Assembly (NCBI GenBank): GCA_031288795.1
Contig: JAITQS010000058.1
Location: 23,831-87,830, forward strand
Source: Holosporaceae bacterium
GTDB taxonomy: Bacteria; Pseudomonadota; Alphaproteobacteria; UBA3830
Direction: 5' to 3'
Length of the DNA: 64,000 nt
In this document: in pieces, positions 10,922 to 21,225 of the stretch
Layout of the letters: each line of letters opens with the position of its first letter
Numbering within the stretch: the first letter of the stretch is position 1
Made by a program: the position numbers and the translations under genes
The notes under the pieces: generated by a model
Seen by the model: only the letters and a program-made list of their open reading frames with translations
Told to the model about the DNA's origin: nothing
The model's database searches: none

Positions 10922-11929
10922 CTAAAAATCCCATCTTCTCTTAAAATTGTAAAACGTCTGGACATCATTAAAATCTACGTCGAGAGATTGTTCATTGGAT
11001 ATGGCAAAGTAATAGGTCTGATATCCATCCAGACGATGAGCTTCCCTCAGGTATTTCGACCATTGCAAGACCGGCGGTAGCAGTCCTGTTCTTTCGTGGG
11101 AAACCAATATGTACTTGCGAGACTGTAGTTTGTTCAAAACTTCCCCGGAGATTTCTTCGGACTCAATACCTATTTCTATTAGCCGACACAATTCATGCTC
11201 GGTAAGTATGCTCAACATGGACATTTTCCCGACTTCATTCATGATAAGATAACTGCCAAAGGTATCCAGCATATAATATTCAATCATATCGCCGCAGAAG
11301 CACTTGCTGAAGAAAAAATCAGCAAAAATCGGATCACTTAGGTGCCCCCGATCCAATACGGATAAATGCTTAGAAATATCTTCCGTGTGAATGCGAAAAT
11401 ATTGATTCACTGATTTGTAAATACTATCCGTAACTTCGTTTTCGAAACTGAAGGTGCCTTTTTTGACAAAACGATTAATTTTTCCTTCGTTAAACGCATC
11501 AATGGCTATTTTTTCATCGGCAACGCCGGTGAGCAAAATGCGCTGAATGCTTTTATCGTCAATTCTGGAACAGAGATCTATGCCATCCATGCCTGGCATT
11601 AGATAGTCGACGATGATTGTGGATATTCTCGAAAATCTATAGGGATTATATATTTCCCGGTGAAGATAATTTATGTTCAAGAGTATCGATTTCCAGTCGG
11701 ACAAGCTGTCTTCACCGTCGCGAACCAGATCGGTGTAGTCGAGTCTGTTGGTGGAAGTGACTTCGTTCACATAATCCACCGCTTCCACAGGATTAGAAAA
11801 ACTCTTAAATGTAACGTACTTTACGTCCAGACAATCCTTAAGACTCTCCAGAAACACAGAACTATCATCCACTAAAACTATAGTGGTGGGAAAAAAACAG
11901 CTAAAAACATTCATCATATTAAAACCCAT
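10922..11929 (-). CDS. Response-regulator receiver-domain protein with insertion and uncharacterised C-terminal domain
   Basis: VLVDDSS, IIVDYLMPGMDGIDLC, LLTGVADE, VKKG; about 180-aa C-terminal part not recognised. Confidence 0.7.
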   Translation of the reverse strand: MGFNMMNVFSCFFPTTIVLVDDSSVFLESLKDCLDVKYVTFKSFSNPVEAVDYVNEVTSTNRLDYTDLVRDGEDSLSDWKSILLNINYLHREIYNPYRFSRISTIIVDYLMPGMDGIDLCSRIDDKSIQRILLTGVADEKIAIDAFNEGKINRFVKKGTFSFENEVTDSIYKSVNQYFRIHTEDISKHLSVLDRGHLSDPIFADFFFSKCFCGDMIEYYMLDTFGSYLIMNEVGKMSMLSILTEHELCRLIEIGIESEEISGEVLNKLQSRKYILVSHERTGLLPPVLQWSKYLREAHRLDGYQTYYFAISNEQSLDVDFNDVQTFYNFKRRWDF

Positions 11930-12091
11930 ATCTTCCTAAAAATACGACAAAATTCTTTAGAAATCAAGCTTTAGGGATGTTTTGAAAAAAAAAAGAACTC
12001 CCCCCTACCCTTGCCAGAACCCCAGTGCACTAAACAAGAGACCCGAGCTACTTGATATCCCAAGATCGCAAAGACACAGATTATCCTAAAT

Positions 12092-12823
12092 TTATTTCGA
12101 GCATTTTTTAAACCCTGCTCTTACGACAAGTCTTAACTTTTTATTGAGGCTAGTTCTTTCCGTTGAATGCCAGCTTTCAATGTTTTCCGATTCGTTTTCT
12201 GCTCGAATGGTAATTTCCCCCTGTCTTAGATAAACCACATCACCAATCTTTTGGCCGTGTGGCTCCACAAAAGCTTCTGCATTTTTTTTGGAATTTTCGG
12301 AAGCTTCTTTCAGCATTTGTATTTTGATATCCAGGAAGCTTGTGAGGTCATAGGAATAGCTATAGCTAATAAAAATTCCTTCGGAAGAGAGTTTTATAAT
12401 TCCTTCTTTTATTTTTTCTATTTTTTCAAGATCTCTGGTATTAATGCTAAGCTTATCTTCGGATTTGTAATATTTTGTTTTTTTCACCGTAGTGGCTCCC
12501 GCGGACGAAACGGTTTCTTCCTCTTCGCGTTCGCTTGTATCCATGGAAGAATCTGTGATTTCTTCATCTATTATGCCGTAATTTTTTAAAAAGTCCGTAA
12601 GTTTTACCTTATCGGCGGCTCGTTTTATGTATAATTTTTCTAGATTTTCATCGCGATTTGATATTGCTATGCACATATTCCCGACATCTGCGCGAACAAC
12701 TTTTTCCGACAGTCCTTTTACTTCTATCGCATCCTGGGTGGAATGTATTTTTGAAAAGTATCCGAAACCGACCAAACCGCCTGCTATTATAAGCGCGGAT
12801 CCCAATAAACTAAGACTTCTCAT
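12092..12823 (-). CDS. SIMPL/DUF541-family periplasmic protein
   Basis: Signal/TM N-terminus, VKGLSEKVVRADVGNMCIAISNR, typical SIMPL layout. Confidence 0.75.
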   Translation of the reverse strand: MRSLSLLGSALIIAGGLVGFGYFSKIHSTQDAIEVKGLSEKVVRADVGNMCIAISNRDENLEKLYIKRAADKVKLTDFLKNYGIIDEEITDSSMDTSEREEEETVSSAGATTVKKTKYYKSEDKLSINTRDLEKIEKIKEGIIKLSSEGIFISYSYSYDLTSFLDIKIQMLKEASENSKKNAEAFVEPHGQKIGDVVYLRQGEITIRAENESENIESWHSTERTSLNKKLRLVVRAGFKKCSK

Positions 12824-12973
12824 GATAACCTAAACTCCTAATAATAATATACTTGGTAATTTAGAAAATTAGAGGATAAATATCAAGATAAGTAATGGTG
12901 TTTTACTGGCTTTTGAGTGTCAAAGCAAGATTTTAGAAGTGTCCTAAACTCTGGAGTGGTTGTTCAGGAGCGC

Positions 12974-14317
12974 TTAAAGTGTATTATATAGTTTTTCCAA
13001 AAAGTGTATGTCGAAGTCTGCATTGACAACGTTGATGTTATCTGCCAATTCGATGTGCAATGGCATCAATGTATCGACGCCGTCGATGACGTATTCTCGG
13101 AGGGCTCGGCGTAATCTTGCCAGACACTGCTGTCGATCATTGGCGTGCACAATGAGCTTGGCGATCAGGCTATCATAGTAGGGCGGAATTTTGCAGCCGT
13201 CGTAGAGGGCGCTGTCCACACGTATTCCAGGTCCTCCGGGGCAATGGTAGTTCGAAATAGTTCCGGCAGATGGGATGAATGTTTTGTAATTTTCGGCATT
13301 TATGCGGCATTCGATGGCATGCCCACGGAAACTGATGTCATCCTGCCTAATGGAGAGTTTTTGTCCGTCGGCCACCAGAATTTGTTCCCGGATTATGTCA
13401 ACACCGGTGATCATTTCTGTTATGGGATGTTCCACCTGTATGCGGGTATTCATTTCTATGAAAAACAGCTGGCCGTCTTCGTAGAGAAATTCCAGAGTTC
13501 CAACTCCCACGTAGCCCAATTGGGACATGGATTGGGCGATTTTTCGTCCAAATTCATCTCTGAACTCAGGATTTAACACGACACTTGGAGCCTCTTCCCA
13601 TATTTTCTGATTTCTTCTTTGCAGAGAGCAATCTCTTTCTCCCAGATGCACGGCATTTCCGTATTTATCGGCTATAATTTGAAATTCTATGTGCCTTGGT
13701 TTCTCCAAATATTTTTCCAGATAGACCCGATCGTTACCGAAAGCAATGGCAGCTTCTCTTTTAGCGGTTTCGTAGGCTTCAGCGAATTCTGTTTTGGATC
13801 TGGCGACTTTCATACCGCGTCCACCTCCGCCTCCGGCCGCTTTCACGAGCAGCGGATAGCCTATTTCGGCGGCAGCGCGTAGAGCCTTATCTGCACTCGT
13901 AACTGCGCCACCGGATCCGGGAACTGTGGGAAGTCCGAGTTTTGTAATGGTTTTTTTGGCCATGATTTTGTCTCCCATCATGGCGATATGATCGGCCTTA
14001 GGACCGACAAACATGAGGCCGTGCTCCTCCACCATGTGGGCGAAGGTCGCATTTTCGCTCAAAAATCCGAATCCCGGATGAATGGCATCGGCGCCGGTAA
14101 TGCAGGCGGCTGAAATAATTGCCGGAATATTGAGGTAGCTCTCCCGCGGCGCCGGAGGCCCGATGCAGACACTCTCGTCCGCGAGACGCACGCACATGGC
14201 TTCGGCGTCTGCCGTCGAATGCACCGCAACCGTTTGGATGCCAAGATCTTTGCAGGCTCTCAGAATACGAACGGCGATTTCACCTCTATTGGCAATTAAT
14301 ATTTTTTTTATCATCAA
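12974..14317 (-). CDS. accC: Acetyl-CoA carboxylase, biotin carboxylase subunit
   Basis: KKILIANRGEIAVRILRA, KAAGGGGGRGMKVA, EMNTRIQVEHPITEMITG. Confidence 0.97.
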   Translation of the reverse strand: MMIKKILIANRGEIAVRILRACKDLGIQTVAVHSTADAEAMCVRLADESVCIGPPAPRESYLNIPAIISAACITGADAIHPGFGFLSENATFAHMVEEHGLMFVGPKADHIAMMGDKIMAKKTITKLGLPTVPGSGGAVTSADKALRAAAEIGYPLLVKAAGGGGGRGMKVARSKTEFAEAYETAKREAAIAFGNDRVYLEKYLEKPRHIEFQIIADKYGNAVHLGERDCSLQRRNQKIWEEAPSVVLNPEFRDEFGRKIAQSMSQLGYVGVGTLEFLYEDGQLFFIEMNTRIQVEHPITEMITGVDIIREQILVADGQKLSIRQDDISFRGHAIECRINAENYKTFIPSAGTISNYHCPGGPGIRVDSALYDGCKIPPYYDSLIAKLIVHANDRQQCLARLRRALREYVIDGVDTLMPLHIELADNINVVNADFDIHFLEKLYNTL

Positions 14318-14331
14318 AAAACACTTTCGGA

Positions 14332-14814
14332 TCAGTCAATAATAACAATAGGGTCTCCGTATTCCACCGGCTGTGCGTCCCTCACAAAAATATGCTTAAT
14401 CTGTCCCGAGCGCGGCGCCTTCACCATATTCATGACCTTCATCGCCTCTATGATAAACAAAGTTTGTCCCTGGGATACAACATCTCCCACAGAAATAAAC
14501 GGTTTGGCGTCCGGCCCCGGCGACAGATATACCGTCCCAACCATCTGGGCCTCCAAAACACCCGGATGCTTCTCTAGAGACTTTTCTGGCGCCTGCGCCA
14601 TAACATTATTTTCACTTTTCGCTATATTTTTGTCGGACGAAACCACCACCTGATCCAGCGCAATTGGCACAACAGTCTGAGACACAGTGCGCAATACTTT
14701 TATCCTCAGGGAATCAATATGATATTCTATTTCTGTTAAATCGGTTTCTCTAAGAAGCTCGGCAAGAGCTCGGACTGCTTCGGTATCTATTTTTACTTGC
14801 TGAGACACGTTCAC
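14332..14814 (-). CDS. accB: Biotin carboxyl carrier protein of acetyl-CoA carboxylase
   Basis: biotinylation motif FIIEAMKVMN; upstream of accC. Confidence 0.95.
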   Translation of the reverse strand: MNVSQQVKIDTEAVRALAELLRETDLTEIEYHIDSLRIKVLRTVSQTVVPIALDQVVVSSDKNIAKSENNVMAQAPEKSLEKHPGVLEAQMVGTVYLSPGPDAKPFISVGDVVSQGQTLFIIEAMKVMNMVKAPRSGQIKHIFVRDAQPVEYGDPIVIID

Positions 14815-14841
14815 CTTTCCTCGAATTACACCGACGACTCA

Positions 14842-14916
14842 TGGTGGGCGCAGCAGGGATCGAACCTACGGCCACTACGATGTCAACGTAGTGCTCTACC
14901 GCTGAGCTATGCGCCC
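14842..14916 (-). tRNA. tRNA-Val (GAC)
   Basis: Reverse strand gggcgca tagctcagcggtagagca ctacgttGACatcgtag ... ggttcgatccc ... tgcgccc a CCA. Confidence 0.94.
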
Positions 14917-15029
14917 CCTAATAACCATCGTGCAATAACTATCACAAGTGTGATGTATAACCCTTTTTCTATACTTTTTCAAGACCGTCGCTGCAGAAAA
15001 TACCGCAACGACTTGGCAAAAAATAGTAT

Positions 15030-15440
15030 CTAGTCGATGGACTGCGTATCCGGCGCCGAAACGCTGGCGCTATTCTTTTTGGTATAGGTGCTTTTTTCCA
15101 CAATGCGAGAAGCTTTACCGACTCTGTCACGCAGATAATAAAGCTTGGAACGCCTCACGGCTCCACGACGAATGACTTCTATTTTTATATTGGGAGAATA
15201 AAGGGGAAAAATTCTCTCGACGCCTTCCCCAAAAGAAATTTTTCTGACAGTGAAAGAGGACCCAATACCCCTATTACGTCTAGCAATGCAGACGCCCTCA
15301 AAGGATTGCATGCGCTCCTTTTCTCCTTCGACAACTCTTACCAGCACCCGCACCGTGTCTCCGGCGGCAAAAAACGGAATCTCGCCATTGGCCTGCAGTC
15401 TTTCCTGCTCTTTCTTTTCAAAATTTTGCAAAATATTCAT
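15030..15440 (-). CDS. rplS: 50S ribosomal protein L19
   Basis: [50 protein letters not shown]; start taken at MNILQNFE. Confidence 0.96.
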   Translation of the reverse strand: MNILQNFEKKEQERLQANGEIPFFAAGDTVRVLVRVVEGEKERMQSFEGVCIARRNRGIGSSFTVRKISFGEGVERIFPLYSPNIKIEVIRRGAVRRSKLYYLRDRVGKASRIVEKSTYTKKNSASVSAPDTQSID

Positions 15441-15645
15441 AATCATATTCCTAGAACATATTGGCTATTAAATATCACAGATCCGTGAAAAACTCAAATG
15501 TTATAATCAATAAAAATATATTTTGTGGAGATTTGCAATATTTGCTGCAAAAATAGAACTCCTCCCCCACTAGGTGTTTGTGAAAATTTTGAAAAAATTC
15601 TATTTATAAAATAGTAACACAAATCAGCTACACTTAGCCTACGGC

Positions 15646-17871
15646 GTGTTTGGATGTGTAATGCTCAAAAAAATTTTTAACGTAGTAAAGGTTATGGTAA
15701 CGATGTGGGTCTGCATAGCGTTACCGCTATCCATTGGAGTGTATTTCATAAATGCATTTTCCTCCCAGGATGCCGCTGTCTGCGTGAATACTTTCTTGGA
15801 GAGTGAAGGAAGAGGACTCAACAGATACATCGGATTGCAATTCGAGCATGTCAAGTATTTTATTGAATTTGCCATGTCCCGGCTCAGCGATGCGGAGCTG
15901 GCCAACGCCGAATCCACCCAAAAAGCCCTCGCAGATATTCAAAAAGGCCATAGCGAGCTGGTCACAATCAATGTCTACGACGATACGGGAACATGCTTTG
16001 CCAGCTCCACCGGAATTATCCCTGAAAACCTAAACACAAGGGAAGAAAAAATAAGAGATATAGACGATAAATATCTGTACTTTATCACCCAGGACGAAGA
16101 AACGTCAGACATAGTGGTGAAATTTATAATGGTCAGAAAATTCGAAGCTCCGGAAAAAAAAAGCCTGTTTTTCGAATTTATCATAAAATGGAATCGCTTC
16201 GAAGAATATCTACAAAACATGTATACGGGAATATTTCCCCGGATGTTTTACATAATCTCGCCGGACTGCCGCCGCTATATTTCCCTGAATTCGCTACCGG
16301 CAGGCTTGAAATCCGCTAGAAATGTCGTTGCATTGGGATTGCACTTGGCCGCCAAAATAAAATCCCTAAAAGACGGCATTTCTACAGTGCAGATTGAAAA
16401 TTTTCTTTTCCGTACTTTCAAGGAAAGAATTATTATGCCTCCCCATATGGACGGCAACGAGCTGTTTGTTGTAATCGCTTCCGACTGCAATGCCTTCGAT
16501 GTCATTTCGGTAAATCTGAAGGAAGGCATACCGCTTATTCTAATGATACTCGTAATATCTTGGATGCTGATATGCGCTAGTTTGGCCAGATTCTACAGCA
16601 AAACAAGGGATCAACTGGAAATATCAACCACCATCGCAGATTCCACTCCGTTGGCCATCGTGATATTCCAGACGGATAATGGAAAAATTAAGCAAATCAA
16701 CATATCCGCCACGACCCTAATCCGCCTTGTCAAAGAAGAGATCGACACCGTCAATATGTGGGACATTTTCGTCTCGGAGGGAGATAAAAATTATGTGCTG
16801 AACGCAATTATTTCCAACATAAGCATATTTAATTATGAGGTTCTTATCCAAAGTTTTGGTGGAGCAAATTTTTGGACCATCTGCTCCGCTAGTCCCATAG
16901 AAATAGAGGAACAACAGCACATAGTCCTGGCTATATTGGACATCAATAGACGTAAAGAAATCGAAAAAAAATTGGCCAACAATGCTGAGTTTTTGGAAAA
17001 AGAAGTCCTGGCTCGCACCGCCGATTTAGAAATAAAAGCTAAAGAATTGGAGGAATCGAACGAAAATCTCAACCAGGCCCGAGCTGCCGCTGACAAAGCC
17101 AATACCGCCAAAAGTAAATTCATCACCAACATGAGCAATGAGCTAAAAACCCCCATTAATGCCATTATTGCCTACAGCGAAATTCTTCGGGAAGAGGCTA
17201 TTGATAGAAAAGATTCAGTATCCGCAGACGATCTCAGAAAAATCATTGGATCTGCCAAGCATCAGTTATCGCTCATAGACGAAATCCTGGATTTGTCCAA
17301 GATCGAAGAAGGCAAAACCCTGATGTATTTCGAAAACGTTGACATAGCAGACATGATAAAAGATGTGGAAGGCGTCACAATGCCGCTCATCGCCAATAAC
17401 GATAATTCATTCTTCCTGGAATATCCAAAAGACCTGGGTACTATGTACACGGACGCTACAAAATTACGCCAATGCCTGCTGAATCTAATAAGTAATGCGG
17501 CAAAATTTACCGAATTTGGTCGCATTACACTGCGGGTGGTTCCGGTTGTAAAAGATGAGGTGGATTTACTGGAATTTTCCGTAGCTGATACCGGCAGCGG
17601 CATGTCTCCTAAAAAAGTAGCTAACCTTTTCAAAGCAGTTCAAGAAGACGGTACACCGAACACAAGCCTAGGCCTAGGCTTAGCCCTAACCAAAAAATAT
17701 GCAGAATTTTTCGGAGGAACTATCCGTGTCGAAAGCACCGAAGGCTTTGGATCCAAATTTACCCTCTGCGTGCCAAGAATCACAACTGCTACTTCCAATG
17801 AATTTCTAGAGGTAAAAAACGACTATTTGCCAAAAGAACAAATCATCGAGGTTGTGGATGATTTATCGTAA
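15646..17871 (+). CDS. Membrane sensor histidine-kinase-like protein (PAS, HisKA-like, HATPase)
   Basis: N-box NLISNAAKF, G1 DTGSGMSP, G2 GLGLALTKKYAEFFGG; H-box reads NMSNELKTPINAI (Asn in place of His). Confidence 0.85.
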   Translation: MFGCVMLKKIFNVVKVMVTMWVCIALPLSIGVYFINAFSSQDAAVCVNTFLESEGRGLNRYIGLQFEHVKYFIEFAMSRLSDAELANAESTQKALADIQKGHSELVTINVYDDTGTCFASSTGIIPENLNTREEKIRDIDDKYLYFITQDEETSDIVVKFIMVRKFEAPEKKSLFFEFIIKWNRFEEYLQNMYTGIFPRMFYIISPDCRRYISLNSLPAGLKSARNVVALGLHLAAKIKSLKDGISTVQIENFLFRTFKERIIMPPHMDGNELFVVIASDCNAFDVISVNLKEGIPLILMILVISWMLICASLARFYSKTRDQLEISTTIADSTPLAIVIFQTDNGKIKQINISATTLIRLVKEEIDTVNMWDIFVSEGDKNYVLNAIISNISIFNYEVLIQSFGGANFWTICSASPIEIEEQQHIVLAILDINRRKEIEKKLANNAEFLEKEVLARTADLEIKAKELEESNENLNQARAAADKANTAKSKFITNMSNELKTPINAIIAYSEILREEAIDRKDSVSADDLRKIIGSAKHQLSLIDEILDLSKIEEGKTLMYFENVDIADMIKDVEGVTMPLIANNDNSFFLEYPKDLGTMYTDATKLRQCLLNLISNAAKFTEFGRITLRVVPVVKDEVDLLEFSVADTGSGMSPKKVANLFKAVQEDGTPNTSLGLGLALTKKYAEFFGGTIRVESTEGFGSKFTLCVPRITTATSNEFLEVKNDYLPKEQIIEVVDDLS

Positions 17872-17881
17872 ACTCAAATAA

Positions 17882-17898
17882 GAGACTGTTGCCTAATG
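17882..17898. repeat. Dispersed repeat copy GAGACTGTTGCCTAATG
   Basis: Between the histidine kinase stop and the miaA stop. Confidence 0.55.
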
Positions 17899-18849
17899 AA
17901 TTTTAGCACTAATTATTCGCATAATAGCGGTAATAGTTTCATGTTGATGCCCGAAATCGTCTAGAAAACAAGCGTTTTTCATTTGATTGCGAAACCATGT
18001 GGATTGGCGTTTGGCATATTGCCTCGTGCGCATCTGCATTCTTTCGACGCAGTTTTTTAGGAGAATTTCACCACCGAGAAACAAAGATATTTCCTCATAT
18101 CCAATGGCGTTTACCAATGGACCGGAATAATTTTCATATTTTTTCCGAAAGTCCCTAACCTCCTCCACCGCTCCCGCGTCAATCATGGCGCATATTCTGC
18201 TCTGGCATGCGTGGCTCAGCGCAACCCGAGGAGGATTCAGCACAAAAGACAAAATAAATAAATTTTGAAAATCACTTTGCTCATTTTTTTGATTCCACCA
18301 ATGGGATAGTGGTTTCCCGGTGAATAGCGCTATTTCATAGGCTCTTACTAGTCGCTGGGTATCTCCTTTGGCTACTCGAGATTCCGGATCAAGTTTTTTT
18401 AGCTCATTCCAGAACTCGTCGCGACCAATTTTCTCGAACCTGCACCGCACCTCCTGACGAATTTCCATCGGCACTTCCGGGATAGCGGATATGCCGTCGG
18501 TGATGGCTTTCATGTAGAGTCCGGTACCGCCGCATAGGATGGCCACGTTTTGCTCCGCCCGAATGCGTTTTATTTCCACCATTGCCATTTTTGTCCAGGA
18601 AGCAACATTGGCGGCGTCGTTGGGCGACAGCACACCAAATAGCCTATGCGGAACGTGCTTCAGCTGCTCAGCGGTAGGAAAAGCCGTGAGGATTTTCAAT
18701 TCATCATATAGCTGAGTGGCGTCGGCATTAATTATTTCCGAGCCTTGTCCGAATGTTTTTTTTAAAAAATCCGATATTTCGAGGGACAAAAAACTTTTTC
18801 CCGATGCCGTTGGTCCTGCCACAAAAATCATAGGAGGAAGCGCAGTCAA
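17893..18849 (-). CDS. miaA: tRNA dimethylallyltransferase
   Basis: FVAGPTASGKSFLS, INADATQLYDEL, GGTGLYMKAI. Confidence 0.95.
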   Translation of the reverse strand: MTALPPMIFVAGPTASGKSFLSLEISDFLKKTFGQGSEIINADATQLYDELKILTAFPTAEQLKHVPHRLFGVLSPNDAANVASWTKMAMVEIKRIRAEQNVAILCGGTGLYMKAITDGISAIPEVPMEIRQEVRCRFEKIGRDEFWNELKKLDPESRVAKGDTQRLVRAYEIALFTGKPLSHWWNQKNEQSDFQNLFILSFVLNPPRVALSHACQSRICAMIDAGAVEEVRDFRKKYENYSGPLVNAIGYEEISLFLGGEILLKNCVERMQMRTRQYAKRQSTWFRNQMKNACFLDDFGHQHETITAIMRIISAKIH

Positions 18850-18853
18850 TGCA

Positions 18854-20362
18854 TCACCGTGCCGCCGGTACTTTGGCTGGTACTTGGGATACGGTACTGT
18901 TATTTTTGGTGTTTGGGACGGAATATTTTAGCTTTACCGGAATGTAGAATTTTTTCCATTGGCCATCACATATATAAAATGCGACGATTTTGGCGCCGTT
19001 ATTCATTAGTTTTTGGAGTTCGGCTCTTAGTCCTTCAATATTTTGGACATTGGTGTGATTGACCTTAAGAATCACGCTACCGACCGAGATATCGTTGCGG
19101 AAGTCATCGGATCTAGCCACCAGAACACCGCTTACATCTGCGGGGATATTGAAATATTTTCTTAATTCTGTAGTTAAATTGGCGACTCCCAGCGTAATGC
19201 TATCGATTTCTTCGCAGGGAACGCTTTTTTTGGAGATGGCTCCATCATTAGCTTCGTCGATTTTATCTTCGTCACTGCGGGAGCTGACCTTAATGCTCAA
19301 TTTCATTTCCACACCGTCCCTCATGATTTGGATCGGCACGACTTTATCGATGGGGAGATTGGTCAGCATATATTCCATATTGGAATTTTCGGAGATGTTG
19401 GCATCATTTATGGACAGCAGGATATCACCGGACTTTATGCCGGCGGCTATGGCCGGAGATCCTTCTTCGACTCGCTGAATGACGCAACCGCAGCGATCGC
19501 CCATGCCGAGAGCATCCGAAACGCTCTTATTGAACGGTGTCACGCTAATTCCGAGCCAACTGCGCTTCATGCGGCCATTTTTGCGTAGCTGCTCTATGTC
19601 CTGCTGAATAATTTTCGCCGGAATTGCAAAACTAATACCGGTATTGCGAACTCCATCATAGAATATGATGGTTATCATTCCGACCACTTTCCCATCGCAG
19701 CTGCAGAGTGGACCACCGGAATTTCCTTGATTTATGACGGCGTCCGTCTGCATATATGGCACGAGATCTCCACCACTTCCCAGCTCCACGATTTGGCCGG
19801 ACAAATCGCGCTCTTTGTGAGATATGATGCCAAATGTAACAGTATTCTTATATATATACGGATTCCCAACGGCAAAAACGCCGTCTCCAACCTCGACGGC
19901 ATCGGAATCGGCAAATTTTACGCAGGAAAGCTTTGATTTGGGCTCGATTTTTAAAAGAACAATGTCCGTTCTGTAATCCACACCGACTATTTTTGCCTCA
20001 TACTCGTTACCATTATGAAGAATAACCTTTATTTTTTCGATGGAGTTGTCGTGAATTCTCTGGCGAGATCCTAAAACATGACAATTGGTTACCACATAGC
20101 CGGTTTCGTCAACGATGAAACCGGTGCCGTCCGGCTGCTGATCGTTTTTAAAATCGTCGCCGCTATAGGAGGGAAAAAATCGACTGGAATCCGACGAATA
20201 AAGTTCTTCTCGGCCATCGTTTTTGTATACCACAACTATTTCCACGACGGCATTTATTACTGCCTTGACACCACTTTTTATGGAAAAAATACCTCCACCA
20301 CTAGCGGCAATACAGCCTAAACCCGACTCCAGCAGCAAAAACAAGACAAATATGTAGCGCAT
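18854..20362 (-). CDS. degP: DegP/HtrA-type periplasmic serine protease with PDZ domains
   Basis: VVTNCHVL, YRTDIVLLKI, NQGNSGGPL, PDZ repeats; next to hflKC. Confidence 0.92.
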   Translation of the reverse strand: MRYIFVLFLLLESGLGCIAASGGGIFSIKSGVKAVINAVVEIVVVYKNDGREELYSSDSSRFFPSYSGDDFKNDQQPDGTGFIVDETGYVVTNCHVLGSRQRIHDNSIEKIKVILHNGNEYEAKIVGVDYRTDIVLLKIEPKSKLSCVKFADSDAVEVGDGVFAVGNPYIYKNTVTFGIISHKERDLSGQIVELGSGGDLVPYMQTDAVINQGNSGGPLCSCDGKVVGMITIIFYDGVRNTGISFAIPAKIIQQDIEQLRKNGRMKRSWLGISVTPFNKSVSDALGMGDRCGCVIQRVEEGSPAIAAGIKSGDILLSINDANISENSNMEYMLTNLPIDKVVPIQIMRDGVEMKLSIKVSSRSDEDKIDEANDGAISKKSVPCEEIDSITLGVANLTTELRKYFNIPADVSGVLVARSDDFRNDISVGSVILKVNHTNVQNIEGLRAELQKLMNNGAKIVAFYICDGQWKKFYIPVKLKYSVPNTKNNSTVSQVPAKVPAAR

Positions 20363-20367
20363 CGCAG

Positions 20368-21225
20368 TTATCTTCCATTCATTGCTTTAAAAAACTCACT
20401 TTGCCGAGATAAAACAAACGTCGTGTTATCTTCAGCAAAAGACGAACGATAGGCATCCAATGACTGGAAAAATGTAAAAAAATCCTTATCTTTTGAAAAA
20501 GCATCCACGTAGATTTTGTTGGCTTCCAGCTCACCTTCCGCTATCAGGATCTGTACTTTGGTTTTAGCCTCTGATATGGATATGGCATTTTCCTTATCGG
20601 CGGTTGATTTTATAATTTTCGACATCTCCACACCTTTTGCTCTTAGCTCTCGCGCTTCTCTTTCGCGTTCGCTAATCATTCTTTTGCAGATGGCTTCGCT
20701 ATTTTGCGGCGGGAGATCTGTTTTTTTGATGCGCACATCAACAACGTCAATGCCGAATCCTTGGGCAGCCTTATTTACTTCGTCTCTGATTTTATTCATG
20801 GCCGCGATGCGGGTGTCCGACAGCAGAGACGCCAAACTTACGCCTCCGAGAACACTGCTGAGGCTCCCCAATACAACGGGATTCAGTCGAACGATAACGC
20901 CTTTCTCATTGTAAACTGTCTGATAAAATTTCAGTGGATCCGTAATACGATATCTACCAAAAGCATCCACCATTATTCTTCTTTTATCACCAAGGGTCAC
21001 CTCGAGAGCCGACAGCTCTATGCTCATGAGACGATTATCAAAAAATATCGCCCTCTCCAGCATGGGAATCTTGAAATGCAGTCCCGGATCCTTTATGACC
21101 CGTATCGGCTCTCCCAACCGCGTAACGACCACATGTTCTATCTGGTTTACCGTGAATAAACCATCCAGAAAAACAAAAAACACTAATCCCAATAGGAAAA
21201 TAATCGATGAAATGTTTCTTTTCAT
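20368..21225 (-). CDS. hflC: HflC SPFH-domain protein
   Basis: VNQIEHVVVTRLGEPIRVIKDPGLHFKIP. Confidence 0.92.
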   Translation of the reverse strand: MKRNISSIIFLLGLVFFVFLDGLFTVNQIEHVVVTRLGEPIRVIKDPGLHFKIPMLERAIFFDNRLMSIELSALEVTLGDKRRIMVDAFGRYRITDPLKFYQTVYNEKGVIVRLNPVVLGSLSSVLGGVSLASLLSDTRIAAMNKIRDEVNKAAQGFGIDVVDVRIKKTDLPPQNSEAICKRMISEREREARELRAKGVEMSKIIKSTADKENAISISEAKTKVQILIAEGELEANKIYVDAFSKDKDFFTFFQSLDAYRSSFAEDNTTFVLSRQSEFFKAMNGR

